Part shown: one piece after another, positions 22,815 through 33,172 of the stretch
How positions within the stretch are numbered: the first letter of the stretch is position 1
How the letters are laid out: each line of letters begins with the position of its first letter
Source: WRAU01 sp964277385
GTDB lineage: Bacteria > Pseudomonadota > Alphaproteobacteria > WRAU01 > Hepatincolaceae
Direction: 5' to 3'
NCBI GenBank assembly: GCA_964277385.1
Contig: OZ195520.1
Location: 992,001-1,056,000 of the forward strand
Length of the DNA: 64,000 nucleotides
The notes under the pieces: generated by a model
Seen by the model: the letters and a program-made list of their open reading frames with translations, nothing else
What the model was told of the DNA's origin: nothing
The model's database searches: none
Program-made: the position numbers and the translations under genes

Positions 22815-23624
22815 ATGTCTATCAAAAACACGAAGCTATATCATATTAATTGGCTTGTATGGATTTTTTTGATGATTACATCCTTAGTTCTTTTAGGATT
22901 AAATGCAACATCAAAAGAATTTAATACGGCAATTACTAACTCTATAAAATATAAAGCGACTACTATTAGATATTTTTTTAGTGGAGGAATTTCTGAATAT
23001 TTTACCGATTTTAGTAATAAATCGAAAATGATAGATCAGTTAAGGCAAGAAAATGCGGAATTAAAAGAAAAATTATCAAATACTTATAGGTTAGAACTAG
23101 AGAATAAGTATCTAAATAATAAATTAAACACTCTTAATAATAAAATAAATTTTTTAGATAATAAAAACCTTAACTCAGTTATTACAACAACTATAATCTC
23201 GAACTCTTTAGGATCTATTAGTAATAATCTTAGTATAGGGCTTGGAAGAGTTGATGATATTACCACTAACCAATTGGTTATAACTAATAAAGGTATTGTT
23301 GGTTATACCTACGATATTAAAAAAAAATCAACAAAAATTCTTAGTATATTGGATAATAATTTTAAAATATCTGGTGTAACCGAAAAAACAAAAGTAAATA
23401 TTGTTATTTCTGGTAATAGAACTATAACTCCTGATGTAACTTTGTATTCTCAAGGTATACCTATAGAAGAAGGTGAATTGGTATATACTTCAGGTCTTGA
23501 AGGTAATTTCCCTGCTTTCATAACAATTGGTAGGATTATAAAAGATACCGAAAAAAAAGATAGTTGGAAAGTTTATCTATTTGAAAACTTAAAAGAACTA
23601 CATTATGTGTATATTGTGAAATAG
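22815..23624 (+). CDS. mreC: rod-shape-determining protein MreC
   Basis: The 269-residue bitopic inner-membrane protein has one membrane helix (about 14-30, LVWIFLMITSLVLLGLNATS). A periplasmic coiled coil follows (about 75-115, KMIDQLRQENAELKEKLSNT). The beta domain has family motifs SLGSISNNLSIGLGRVDDIT and GEGELVYTSGLEGNFPAFIT-like (here EEGELVYTSGLEGNFPAF). It links MreB to PBP2/RodA outside the membrane. The start follows mreB by 27 bases. Confidence 0.93.
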   Translation: MSIKNTKLYHINWLVWIFLMITSLVLLGLNATSKEFNTAITNSIKYKATTIRYFFSGGISEYFTDFSNKSKMIDQLRQENAELKEKLSNTYRLELENKYLNNKLNTLNNKINFLDNKNLNSVITTTIISNSLGSISNNLSIGLGRVDDITTNQLVITNKGIVGYTYDIKKKSTKILSILDNNFKISGVTEKTKVNIVISGNRTITPDVTLYSQGIPIEEGELVYTSGLEGNFPAFITIGRIIKDTEKKDSWKVYLFENLKELHYVYIVK

Positions 23625-23626
23625 AA

Positions 23627-24124
23627 ATGAAAAAAAAGATACAATTTATCTTAGCTAAAATTTTTCCATCCATACTCCTTGTTTTGCTATCTTTCACACA
23701 AGGAGTATTTTTTGGATTTATGAATATATTTATTTTTATTCTAGTATATTCTTTAATATTCTACCACTTTATCATGAAAGAAAATTTATTTAATATTTTC
23801 GCTGTGGTTTTAAGTGGAATAATATTAGATAGTATTAATGATATTTATTTAGGATTAAATTCTTTCATATTTTTATCTATTTATGCCGTTACAGCTTTTG
23901 AAATAAGATATATGAAAGTTAGAGATTTTTTAACAACTTATTTTTTTTATAGTATAAACATAGTACTAACAGCAATTTTTATTCTTATTATATCTATTTT
24001 TGTTCATACTAATTTTGTTAGCATGATAGAATTTATCATAATATCTTTACTAATATTTCCTATATTATATAATAGTATTAAACTATATAAAATAATCGCA
24101 CCTAAGTCTTATGAAAAATATTAA
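23627..24124 (+). CDS. mreD: rod-shape-determining protein MreD
   Basis: The 165-residue, very hydrophobic protein has five to six predicted membrane helices, as in MreD. Two bases separate it from mreC, and its last 14 bases overlap mrdA. Sequence motifs in MreD are weak; the assignment rests mainly on length, topology (GVFFGFMNIFIFILVYSLIF, IILDSINDIYLGLNSFIFLS) and the fixed position between mreC and mrdA. Confidence 0.88.
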   Translation: MKKKIQFILAKIFPSILLVLLSFTQGVFFGFMNIFIFILVYSLIFYHFIMKENLFNIFAVVLSGIILDSINDIYLGLNSFIFLSIYAVTAFEIRYMKVRDFLTTYFFYSINIVLTAIFILIISIFVHTNFVSMIEFIIISLLIFPILYNSIKLYKIIAPKSYEKY

Positions 24125-25955
24125 TGTTTTTAATAGAAGGGTATTTGTTTTGCTTATCGCAAAAATACTTTTGTTTTGCTTGCTTGTTGTTAGGCTTTTC
24201 TATCTTCAAATAAAAGAAGGACTTTATTTCAATGACTTATCAGATAAAAACAGAACAAATTTAGTACCTATTATTCCTAAAAGAGGGTTAATATACGATA
24301 ATTTTAATGTACCTATAGCCGATAACTTATTTTTATGGGAAGCTCTTTTTATTAAATCTCAAATAGCTCAAAATATTAATTTATTTATAAATAATGTTAC
24401 TTCGATAATAGTTCTAAGCGACAAAGATAAAGAAAGAATATTAAGTGATTATAAAAACAAACCATCCCATTACCCTATTCTAATAAAACAACATCTATCT
24501 CAAAGCGAAATTGCGGCTATTGAAACTTTTTCTTATAACCTACCTGGTATTTTTATAAGACCATTCTACAGAAGAAACTATCCCTACGCTAATACTTTTG
24601 CTCATGTTCTTGGTTATACAAGTATAACTAATGATCTCTCTAAAAGTAATAAAGTTCCTAATTGGCAAATTGGTAGGTATGCTCTTGAGCAGGCTCTTGA
24701 TCCGTTTTTAAAAGGAACTATTGGATATTCTAAATATGAAATTAATGCCTATGGAAATATAATAAGAAAATTAGATCAAAAAACATCTATACCTGGAAAT
24801 AATATAGCTTTAACCATAGATAAAATTCTTCAAGAAGAAGTATATAAACTTATAAGTCAATATAACAGTGCAAGTGTTATTGTTAGCGAGATTAAAACAG
24901 GTAAAATTTTGGCTATGCCTTCTTATCCTAGTTTTGATCCTAATTATTTTACCGAAGGAATTTCACACAAACTATGGTCTGAACTTTTAAATAATGAAAA
25001 AGCTCCTTTATCTAATAAGGTACTAATGGGTATGTACCCTCCTGGTTCTACTATTAAACCTATTGTTGCATTACAAGCACTAGAAAAGGGCGTAATAACT
25101 CCTGAAAAAACTTTTCATTGTAAAGGATATATTGATATAGGAAAAGATAGATTTCATTGTTGGTCAAGAAAAGGACATGGGGATATAAACTTGTCTCAAT
25201 CTATATCAAAATCTTGTGATGTATACTACTACAATTTAGCAAGCCTTATTTCAGCACAAGATTTAGAAGAAGTAGCAAGAAATTTTGGACTAGGAGAAAA
25301 ACACCTTCCTATTTTACATAGTGAATCAAAAGGAAAAACTCTACAATCTGATGATACTAAAACAACCTATGCTGACAAAATAATTGGAGTTATCGGACAA
25401 GGTAAGTGGCTAACAACTCCAATTCAATTAAATAAAATGATATCTTTGATTGCTAATGATGGATACGATTTTAATTATACTTTGTTAAAAAATATAGAAT
25501 ATGAAGATAAAGTAGTATACCCAAAACAAACTACAAATAACAGAGTTTTAAACTATAAAAAAGAACATCTTGATTTAATAAAACAAGCTCTTTTTGAAAC
25601 AACTAATATTCAAGGCAATAGCGGTATGCTAGCAAACACATGGATGGAAAATTGGAAGCTTTCTGGAAAAACAGGTACTTCTCAGGTAAGAAGAATTTCA
25701 CTTAAAGAAAGAGAAACAGGAGTGTTATCAAACCATATGGTTGAATGGAACAGAAGAGATCATGCTTTATTTGTTGGTTATGTTCCTAGTAATGATCCTA
25801 TGTATGCAATTTCTGTAGTTATAGAACACGGGGGTAGTGCTTCGATAACAGCTGCTCCTTTAGCTGGAGAAATAGCAAGATTATTAGCTAAAAGACATCC
25901 TTTTTATGTGGCAGAAAATGAAAGAATAAATAAAATAATCAATGGTATATCTTAA
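24111..25955 (+). CDS. mrdA: penicillin-binding protein 2, elongation transpeptidase
   Basis: The 614-residue class B PBP cross-links peptidoglycan during side-wall growth. It has an N-terminal membrane anchor (about 11-33), a pedestal domain with the PKRGLIYDNF motif, and a transpeptidase domain with Ser313 in GSTIKP (SxxK). The second motif is SKSCDVYYY (SxD in place of SxN, usual for PBP2), and the third is SGKTGTS (KTG). All catalytic residues are present. It overlaps mreD by 14 bases and is followed 2 bases later by rodA. Confidence 0.95.
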   Translation: MKNINVFNRRVFVLLIAKILLFCLLVVRLFYLQIKEGLYFNDLSDKNRTNLVPIIPKRGLIYDNFNVPIADNLFLWEALFIKSQIAQNINLFINNVTSIIVLSDKDKERILSDYKNKPSHYPILIKQHLSQSEIAAIETFSYNLPGIFIRPFYRRNYPYANTFAHVLGYTSITNDLSKSNKVPNWQIGRYALEQALDPFLKGTIGYSKYEINAYGNIIRKLDQKTSIPGNNIALTIDKILQEEVYKLISQYNSASVIVSEIKTGKILAMPSYPSFDPNYFTEGISHKLWSELLNNEKAPLSNKVLMGMYPPGSTIKPIVALQALEKGVITPEKTFHCKGYIDIGKDRFHCWSRKGHGDINLSQSISKSCDVYYYNLASLISAQDLEEVARNFGLGEKHLPILHSESKGKTLQSDDTKTTYADKIIGVIGQGKWLTTPIQLNKMISLIANDGYDFNYTLLKNIEYEDKVVYPKQTTNNRVLNYKKEHLDLIKQALFETTNIQGNSGMLANTWMENWKLSGKTGTSQVRRISLKERETGVLSNHMVEWNRRDHALFVGYVPSNDPMYAISVVIEHGGSASITAAPLAGEIARLLAKRHPFYVAENERINKIINGIS

Positions 25956-25957
25956 AT

Positions 25958-27058
25958 ATGAATAAAAAATATGTAAATATATTTTATATTACACCTGTTA
26001 GTAGAGTTTTATTAGGATTAATAATTACTGTTTGTTTGATAGGATTGGGTATGCAATATAGTGCTGGTGGAGGAAATTTTTATCAGTATGCTTTTTCTTA
26101 TTTAATAAAATTTATTTTAGGAATCATTATCCTTTTTGTTGTATTTAAACTAGATCTAAAAGTAATATTTTTATTAACAAATTACTTTTATTATTTTACT
26201 TTATTTCTACTATTAGTTGTAGAAATATTAGGAGATATAAGACTAGGAGCAAAAAGATGGATAGATCTAGGAATATTTGTGGTTCAACCATCAGAAATAA
26301 TGAAAATTGCACTTATTTTGATGTTATCAAAATTTTTTCATAGCTTTTCTGTTTCACAAATAGGTAAATTAAGGTTTTATTTAACTCCACTACTGATAAC
26401 TATTATTCCTTTTTTATTAATATTAAAGCAACCTGATTTGGGTACCGCCTTGTTAATAATATTAATAGCAACATCTTTATTTTTTTTATCTGGATTAAAA
26501 ATAAGGTACTTCTTATTTATAGGATTATCTCTATTAATTTCATTACCTATTGCTTGGATGAATCTACATAATTATCAAAAAGAAAGAATACTAAATTTTT
26601 TAAATCCTGATAGAGACCCATTAGGATCCGGATACCATATAATACAATCAAAAATAGCCATAGGATCAGGAGAGTTAACAGGAAAAGGGTTTCTACAAGG
26701 AACACAAGCACAATTAGATTTTCTGCCAGAAAAACATACTGATTTTATTTTTACCTTATTTGCAGAAGAATTTGGATTTTTAGGAGCTCTTACCTTAATA
26801 ACACTATATACCGCTATTATCATCACAATGATTTTAATCTCATATCGTTGCACTTATGCTTTTGGAAGATATATTATAGCTGGTATTAGTACAATGTTTT
26901 TTGTTTATGTTTTTGTAAATATTGGAATGGTAAGTGGTATATTGCCAGTTGTTGGAATCCCTCTTCCTTTAATATCTTTTGGAGGTACATCAATGATAAC
27001 AATGATGACTGCCTTTGGTCTTATTTTAAATATAGAAAATCATAAAAATTATTCTTAA
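25958..27058 (+). CDS. rodA: peptidoglycan glycosyltransferase RodA
   Basis: The 366-residue SEDS polymerase has about ten membrane helices and polymerises lipid II in partnership with PBP2. Family motifs: RLGAKRWIDLGIFVVQPSEI, KQPDLGTALLI, the catalytic region LPEKHTDFIFTLFAEEFGFL, and the final GIPLPLISFGGTSMITMM. The putative catalytic Asp lies in EKHTDFIF. Last gene of the Rod operon. The 240 bases after it hold no gene, only the ahpC promoter region. Confidence 0.95.
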   Translation: MNKKYVNIFYITPVSRVLLGLIITVCLIGLGMQYSAGGGNFYQYAFSYLIKFILGIIILFVVFKLDLKVIFLLTNYFYYFTLFLLLVVEILGDIRLGAKRWIDLGIFVVQPSEIMKIALILMLSKFFHSFSVSQIGKLRFYLTPLLITIIPFLLILKQPDLGTALLIILIATSLFFLSGLKIRYFLFIGLSLLISLPIAWMNLHNYQKERILNFLNPDRDPLGSGYHIIQSKIAIGSGELTGKGFLQGTQAQLDFLPEKHTDFIFTLFAEEFGFLGALTLITLYTAIIITMILISYRCTYAFGRYIIAGISTMFFVYVFVNIGMVSGILPVVGIPLPLISFGGTSMITMMTAFGLILNIENHKNYS

Positions 27059-27298
27059 AAAATATATAAAATTAAGACCGCCTACAATAAAATAAACCTA
27101 ATTTTATATGTATTTTAATTATGGATTTCAGTCTTACTGTATAATTTATATTAGGAAAAACCTGTTTTATTCTGCATATAAATTCTTTAAAATATAAATA
27201 TATTTTTTTCACATTTATTAAAGATAAATTCTTTTATTTTTTAATTTATTAAAGTATACTATTTTAATAAGATTTTTTGTATTTAATAGGGGGATAGT

Positions 27299-27844
27299 AT
27301 GAAATCAGTTAATGATAGAATTGAAAGATTTTCATTAGTAGGAATTAAACCAGGAGTCTTAACTCCAGATAATGCTTTTGAAACAATTAACGAAAATAGT
27401 TTTGCTGGAAAATGGAAAATTATAGTTTATTATCCGAAAGATTTTACATTTGTATGTCCAACTGAAATTGTTGCTTATGATAAATTAGTGCAAGATTTTA
27501 ACGATAGGGATGCGATCCTTTTAACAGGAAGCACAGATAATGAATTTTGTAAATTAGCTTGGAGAAATACCCACGAAGATTTAAAAAAAACTAACCATTG
27601 GCAGTTTGCAGATACTAGCAGAAACGAAAATAGTTTAATAAATCAATTAGGTTATTTTCATGAAGATTCTGGCTGTGCGTTAAGAGTAACTTTAATTATT
27701 GATCCTGAAAATGTAATTCAACATGTTACTGTTAATAACTTGAATGTTGGTCGTTCCCCTGAGGAAACATTAAGAATATTAGATGCTTTACAAACTGGTG
27801 AATTATGTGCTTGTAACAGAAGCCTAGGTGGTGAAACTATTTAA
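27299..27844 (+). CDS. ahpC: peroxiredoxin AhpC
   Basis: The 181-residue typical 2-Cys peroxiredoxin reduces H2O2, organic peroxides and peroxynitrite in the cytoplasm. The peroxidatic Cys53 is in DFTFVCPTEI; resolving cysteines are near the C-terminus in GELCACNRS. The GSTDNEFCKLAWRNTHED block is typical of the AhpC/AhpE-type partner of AhpD rather than AhpF. GGGGGA precedes the ATG. It is followed after 15 bases by ahpD, its expected reductant. Confidence 0.94.
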   Translation: MKSVNDRIERFSLVGIKPGVLTPDNAFETINENSFAGKWKIIVYYPKDFTFVCPTEIVAYDKLVQDFNDRDAILLTGSTDNEFCKLAWRNTHEDLKKTNHWQFADTSRNENSLINQLGYFHEDSGCALRVTLIIDPENVIQHVTVNNLNVGRSPEETLRILDALQTGELCACNRSLGGETI

Positions 27845-27859
27845 TAAGGATAATAAAAT

Positions 27860-28372
27860 ATGGCTTGGGTAGAAAAAGTAAAAAAAAATATACCAGATTA
27901 TGCAAAAGATATTAAATTAAATTTAGATGCTGTAATCAATAGAAGTTCTCTTGATGCTACAGAAGCTAATGGTTGTGCTTTGGCTTGTGCGATAACACTT
28001 GGTAATTCTAATCTTGTAAAAATTATTTCTGAAAGTATGGATGATGAATTAAATAAAAATGCAGCTTTAAGTGCTGGTATTATTATGGCACAAAATAATA
28101 TTTGGTACCCTTATATTGATATGGTAAATGATGCTAACTTAAAGGGATTACCTGCACAATTAAGAATGAATGTTATAGGTAATCATGCTGGAACAACTAA
28201 AGAATTATTTGAAGCATATTCTTTAGCGGCATCTATTATTGGAAAATGTCATTTTTGTGTACAAGCCCATTATAAATCACTAAAAGATCTCAATTTTTCT
28301 GTAGAAAAATTAAGAGATATAGGAAGAATTGCTTCTGTTATAAACTCTTTGAGTAAACTTAATTGTAATTAA
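27860..28372 (+). CDS. ahpD: alkyl hydroperoxide reductase AhpD
   Basis: The 170-residue all-helical CMD-fold protein has the active-site motif Cys130-His-Phe-Cys133 and His137 (SIIGKCHFCVQAHYKSL). It matches the CxxC-x3-H of AhpD, which relays electrons from lipoylated proteins to AhpC. Length is close to Mycobacterium AhpD (about 177). Directly downstream of ahpC with AAGGATA before the ATG, it forms a two-gene peroxide-defence operon. No OxyR gene is in the window. Confidence 0.92.
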   Translation: MAWVEKVKKNIPDYAKDIKLNLDAVINRSSLDATEANGCALACAITLGNSNLVKIISESMDDELNKNAALSAGIIMAQNNIWYPYIDMVNDANLKGLPAQLRMNVIGNHAGTTKELFEAYSLAASIIGKCHFCVQAHYKSLKDLNFSVEKLRDIGRIASVINSLSKLNCN

Positions 28373-28771
28373 CTCTGTTTAGAATGTTTTTATAAATATA
28401 TTTTGTTTAAGAAATAATAAAAAATAATAATCACAAACCTAGTAATTAAAGTCGGCTAAAAAGAGTTATTTATATTAATCAAATTTGACCTTGTTACTGT
28501 TTAAGTGTAGCAGAAAAAATTAAATGGGAATTTGAGACATATAGTGGGAATGGTTTTTGATATTTAGACTACTTTGTTTGTCAAGTTTAAAGTTTTAGAG
28601 ATAACACCGCAAAATTTTATTCTCCACGAAGTGGCAAGCTTGGTGCTATTGAGCATAAGCGAAATAATATTTTTAGTATCACATCTTTTTTATTATCATA
28701 TTATTTTAACTTGTATTAGTCTATTTTGAGCTATCTCTTCCTAACCTCGCTCCTGAGAATTCAGTTTACTG

Positions 28772-28955
28772 CTAAGAACAAATTCGCATTTGTGCAATTT
28801 TATAATATTCTTCTAGTAATTCAAATTCTATGAATTCTCTTTTTAGATTATTACATGCTATAACAATAGTTCCTGAACAAATAAATGGATCAACACTATT
28901 TGCTTTTTTTTGTTGTCATCTATAACAAGCTTTACACTATTTGTATTGGTTTAAC
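28772..28955 (-). pseudogene. relic of an N6/N4 DNA methyltransferase (C-terminal part)
   Basis: The minus strand reads VDPFICSGTIVIACNNLKRE, then FIEFELLEEYYKIAQMRI, ending at a stop. This matches the SAM-binding FxGxG motif and following block of N6-adenine/N4-cytosine methylases (consensus DPFxGSGT ... GIELxxEYYxIAxxRI). Upstream, KPIQIV and TTKKSK fragments fit the preceding KPI...TxxGDxV block but contain stops. The catalytic DPPY region is not seen. It is the trace of a lost restriction-modification or phage methylase gene. Confidence 0.6.
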
Positions 28956-29187
28956 CGTTGCAAATCTTATTCTATTATTAATAATGTAGATAAGTTTATT
29001 ATTAAAAATAAACCTAAAGCATAATATTGATTGGTCTCTTTGTTAAAAATAACATCTAGACCATTTTTAGAGAATCACTATGAAATTACCCCTCATTTAT
29101 AGCTTTTTTATCTACTAATCTAAAATGAAACTTAATTCCCTATTTTTCAATGTTTTTATAATAAAAAATAAACTATATAAATCTCCC

Positions 29188-29258
29188 ATTAATTTTTACA
29201 AAAAAATAGACACTTTGCTTGAAAATGAATGTTTCTTAGGTTTTTTGTAAAAATTAAT
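29188..29258. repeat. 18-bp perfect inverted repeat
   Basis: ATTAATTTTTACAAAAAA (29188-29205) and TTTTTTGTAAAAATTAAT (29241-29258) flank 35 bases. CCC and GGG lie a few bases outside each arm. It could be a hairpin terminator, a MITE-like relic or insertion-sequence ends. Confidence 0.5.
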
Positions 29259-30394
29259 TTAGGGACATAAATAACAGGAAAATTATAGTCCTATTACGCT
29301 TAATCCCATATAATACCGTGTATTACCACTTTATTTTTACTTACAAGACTTAGTAATCATTACCATTATAAACTGTCCCTTTACATTAAGTTTATGTTTT
29401 ATTATCTATTTATTAAAATAATAAATCATAATAGTCGGATTTATTTTTTATATAACAATATTAGTATTATTAACTGTATTTTAATTTTTAAAAAAAATTA
29501 CTTAATTCTATTTAGATAATTGATATAAAAGTAGATTACATTTAGGAAAAAGCAATATTGATTAATATGAAATATATTTTCTAATAAATCGCACAAAAGA
29601 ACAATTAATATTGACATTAAAAGTAATAAAAAGAAGATTCAAGCTCTAAAAAAAATTCTTCTAAAAAATAGAAATACCTTTATGTCTTATTAATTTTTAG
29701 CTGTTATGCTGTTATTTATAATGTATCTATTGATGAAACAAAAAATAATCATTATATATTTTATAACTAGCTAATATCTTAATTTTCAAAAACTATCTGT
29801 AAATTTACATTTAGGTTTGTCTCCCTACTTTTAAATTAACATTATGAGAAAATTTCCTTTAATTAAATAATCTAATTGTTTAGCTTTATTAATATCTATT
29901 ATCCATACCATATTAGTACAAAAAATTACAGGAAAATTTCATTATGAAAGTTTTTTGATATCAATAAAATATTTTTTTACACCATTAGACTAAATAATTT
30001 GTGGTTCATATTATAATTCTATGTCTATTCAATACTAAAAATACCTTTATAATCTGATTCAGTCCTTCAACTAAATCTTCTAGATAAGAATGAATTTATA
30101 ATTAAATACAATAATAATATTTCATTAAAATATAAAAAATTTATATGTAAAATTAGCTATGACAAAAACAGTTTAACCTCTTATTAAAATAACCCCAATA
30201 GATGTTTTATTTATAAAAGTAGGTGGTTAGATCATTGTTTTATTATTTTTATAATGATGAAAATAAGGTTTGTTTTTCTATAATTAGAATAAATTTATAT
30301 AAATAAAATTATACCAATTTTATGATATTAAAATACAATTTCTTATTTTTACCAGTAAAATTACATCATAAAAAAATTCTACTTATTATAAAGA

Positions 30395-31771
30395 TTATTT
30401 TTTTACTATTTTAATAACAGTAATTTCTTCTATATTTATATCATTTATCGCTTGATCAAATTCATCTTTACTAATATCTTTATATAGTGTATTTCTTTTT
30501 ATAATATCATCAACAGAATATCCTAAAAACTGCATGTTATTTAGATAAGATGATATATTGCTGTTATTAGAAAAATAACGTAAATTATTATCTAACATCC
30601 ACTCTTTTGCGATAATAATATTGTTAAAATCATAATTACCTTTTTTCAATTCTAGTAAATTATTTTTAACAAGTTCTATAGCTTCATCTGCCTTATCTAG
30701 CGAAGTACCTAATGAAATTAGCCAAAAATTAGTAATGCTATCTTGATACAATGAGCTATTTATTGTATATACTAATCCTGTTTCATTTCTTAATTTTTCA
30801 AATAATAAGGAATCTGGAATTAAACCCATATAAATATTTAATAAATTAGCATAAGAATATATAGAAGATTTATAATTAGGAGAAGAAAAAGCAATCAAAA
30901 CCTTGCTTTGTGCAGCACCCTCAAACGGTACAGATATCACTTTGTTTGAAAATTTAGGAGTAATGTAATCCATAAATAAAAAATCTGCATTTCCTTTTGG
31001 TAGTTTTAAAGTTATGTTTTTAAATTCTTTTTCCGATTCCTCTAAAGAAATATGCCCGCTAACAGCAATATAGATATTTTTTTTTGTAATAATTTTTTCT
31101 TTAAAATCTTTTAGAATTTTTTGATTGAATTTATTAATCGTACTAGGATCTCCTTCTATTTCTCTGAAATAATCATGTTCTCCAAACAATTCTTTTCTTA
31201 AGGACTTTGATATAATATAGTCTGGTTGGCTAGATTTAATATTGTATGAAGAAATAATACTACTCTTAGTAACTTCTATTTCGTGATTACCTAAATTTGG
31301 TTCATTTAAAATCAATCTTAATAAGTTAAAAGCTTTATCTTTATAATAACTTAGTGTTGTTAATTTAATAGATATACTATCTCTACTTACTTGTGTTGAA
31401 ATTTTTATGGAATATTCTTCTAGCATTTTATTAAATTCAGCAATAGAATATCCACCAGCTGAAATCACCATAGATTCTACTAAAAAATTAGTCAATCCTT
31501 CATACCCCTTGGGATCTAAAGATGATCCACCTTTAAACCTAATATCCATAGAAATAATATTATTTTCATTATTTTCATACAATAATATATTATCTATACC
31601 GTTAATTTTTGGATATTGCACTTTATTTAAAAAGGTTTCAACTGTAAGCTGAGAAGATTTATCAATATCAACTTCTTTTTTATATAATAAAATAATAGCT
31701 ATAAATAATAATCCAATAAAAACTACAACATACATAATGATTAATTTTTTATTCGATTGTTTTTTATTCAT
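30395..31771 (-). CDS. M16-family zinc-protease-like protein, catalytically silent subunit
   Basis: 458 residues from ATG 31771 (AAGGG site). An N-terminal membrane anchor (KLIIMYVVVFIGLLFIAIIL, about 10-31) precedes two M16 lobes. In place of HxxEH the helix reads GLTNFLVESMVISAGGYSIA, so the zinc site is missing. The typical M16 C-lobe LFEKLRNETGLVYTINSSLY is kept. M16 peptidases of this sort work as heterodimers of an active and an inactive chain, and the active partner lies directly upstream (31805). It acts in the periplasm. The exact substrate is unknown. Confidence 0.85.
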   Translation of the reverse strand: MNKKQSNKKLIIMYVVVFIGLLFIAIILLYKKEVDIDKSSQLTVETFLNKVQYPKINGIDNILLYENNENNIISMDIRFKGGSSLDPKGYEGLTNFLVESMVISAGGYSIAEFNKMLEEYSIKISTQVSRDSISIKLTTLSYYKDKAFNLLRLILNEPNLGNHEIEVTKSSIISSYNIKSSQPDYIISKSLRKELFGEHDYFREIEGDPSTINKFNQKILKDFKEKIITKKNIYIAVSGHISLEESEKEFKNITLKLPKGNADFLFMDYITPKFSNKVISVPFEGAAQSKVLIAFSSPNYKSSIYSYANLLNIYMGLIPDSLLFEKLRNETGLVYTINSSLYQDSITNFWLISLGTSLDKADEAIELVKNNLLELKKGNYDFNNIIIAKEWMLDNNLRYFSNNSNISSYLNNMQFLGYSVDDIIKRNTLYKDISKDEFDQAINDINIEEITVIKIVKK

Positions 31772-31804
31772 TTTAATCAACCCTTAGATATTTTACAAAT
31801 TTAA

Positions 31805-33172
31805 TTATTTATTTTTAGCAACACCAATCACATAATTAGAGTCTTTTATATATTTTTTATATGCCTGCTTAACATCTAATATTTTCACCTTAGAAATATT
31901 ACTTATTAAATTTTGAGTATCTTCATAAGTCAAACCAGCATTCATATACCTAACTATCATAATTAAATAATCCATATCATTTTCTCTCAATAATTCTAAA
32001 TTGTCTTTAACTAAATTTACACTCAATTTCAGATCTGCTGAAGAGAATCCTTCTTCCATAGTTTTATTTAAAATAAAATCAAACTCTTTAAGTACATCTT
32101 CTGTCTTTTTATTATTAGATGGAATTAGTGAAAAAGAAAAAATGGCACTTCCCTGATTATCTTTACTATAACTAACATCAAAATCTGATAATACCTTTTT
32201 TTCTAAAACTAAATATTTATAAATTTTACCAAAATTTGAAGATAATAAATTTTCTAAAACCATTAAAGAATAAGCATCTCTTTTTTCTTCTGATGTATCT
32301 GAATTTAAAGATGGAACTAAATAAGATTTCACTATAACTTCTTGATTAATTCTAGGATCTTTGAAATTCACTGTAACATTTGAATTATATTGTTCCTCTA
32401 TTGATTTTGTTCTCTCTGGTTTTTTTCTTGGTGATTTTACTCTACCATAATAACTGCTAACAAGCTTTTTTACCTCTTTAACATTAACATTGCCAATAAT
32501 AAATAATTTAGCATTATTAGGTGTGTACCATTTGTTATAAAATTCTTGTAGATCTTTTTTAGTTAATTTATTAAAATCATCCTCCCAGCCTATTATTGTT
32601 CTACCATAGTTTGTAGTTGGAAACATATTTTTTCTTAGAGAATCATAAAATGTAGAATAAACATTGTTTTTATACATATTATTTTCTTGATTTACAACTT
32701 GCTTTTCATTTTCTACATCTTTTTCATTAAATAACAACCATTTCATACGATCGGCTTCTAGCTTAATAGCTTTTTCAATATGTCTTGCAGGCAAATTAAA
32801 ATAATAAACAGTTAAATCATAAGAAGTAAAAGCGTTATAATATGCTCCTGTTTCTTTAATAATATTAGAAAAATCCTTTTTAGAATACTTATTAGTACCT
32901 AAAAACATTGTGTGCTCTAAATAATGAGCTATTCCTTCTTTAGAAGAGGTTTCTTGCCTTGATCCTATATTGTAAGCAATAACATGTGTAACAATAGGAC
33001 TGTTAGTTTTTATAATATGAATTTCAAGACCATTTCTTAGAGTAAAAGTTTCGTAATTAGAAGAAAACAAAGTAGCTGTAAAACATAAGAATACTGCCAC
33101 TATTTTAAATAAAAATTTAATATCTAACATGCTATTAACGATTGTATTTCTTGTATTCTGAAAATTTATCAT
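31805..33172 (-). CDS. M16-family zinc metallopeptidase, active subunit
   Basis: The 455-residue protein has the inverted zinc motif His83-Tyr-Leu-Glu86-His87 (EGIAHYLEHTMF) and a distal Glu about 76 residues on (VVNQEN). A signal-type hydrophobic segment (FLFKIVAVFLCFTATLFSS) precedes the domain, so it is periplasmic or exported. The ATG at 33172 has AGGAGAGG upstream and overlaps the lipoprotein gene by 38 bases; ATG 33130 would give a neater signal peptide and is a real alternative. Followed 33 bases later by the inactive M16 partner. The pair resembles PqqL/mitochondrial-processing-peptidase-like proteins. Confidence 0.88.
   Translation of the reverse strand: MINFQNTRNTIVNSMLDIKFLFKIVAVFLCFTATLFSSNYETFTLRNGLEIHIIKTNSPIVTHVIAYNIGSRQETSSKEGIAHYLEHTMFLGTNKYSKKDFSNIIKETGAYYNAFTSYDLTVYYFNLPARHIEKAIKLEADRMKWLLFNEKDVENEKQVVNQENNMYKNNVYSTFYDSLRKNMFPTTNYGRTIIGWEDDFNKLTKKDLQEFYNKWYTPNNAKLFIIGNVNVKEVKKLVSSYYGRVKSPRKKPERTKSIEEQYNSNVTVNFKDPRINQEVIVKSYLVPSLNSDTSEEKRDAYSLMVLENLLSSNFGKIYKYLVLEKKVLSDFDVSYSKDNQGSAIFSFSLIPSNNKKTEDVLKEFDFILNKTMEEGFSSADLKLSVNLVKDNLELLRENDMDYLIMIVRYMNAGLTYEDTQNLISNISKVKILDVKQAYKKYIKDSNYVIGVAKNK

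Larger units (their letters stand above)
28373..30394. other. 2-kb degraded region
   Basis: No intact gene is visible on either strand. It contains a recognisable DNA methyltransferase relic (28772-28955), an 18-bp inverted repeat (29188-29258), and a possible short transposase scrap (KWEFETYSGNG at about 28527-28556) that is too small to call. The rest is AT-rich with many stops and looks like ageing pseudogene DNA. Confidence 0.6.

Noticed and set aside
28511..28560. IS30-type transposase fragment (KWEFETYSGNG)
   Set aside because: Only about 12 residues resemble the DDE-region motif; no further similarity up- or downstream and no matching ends. Too weak to call.
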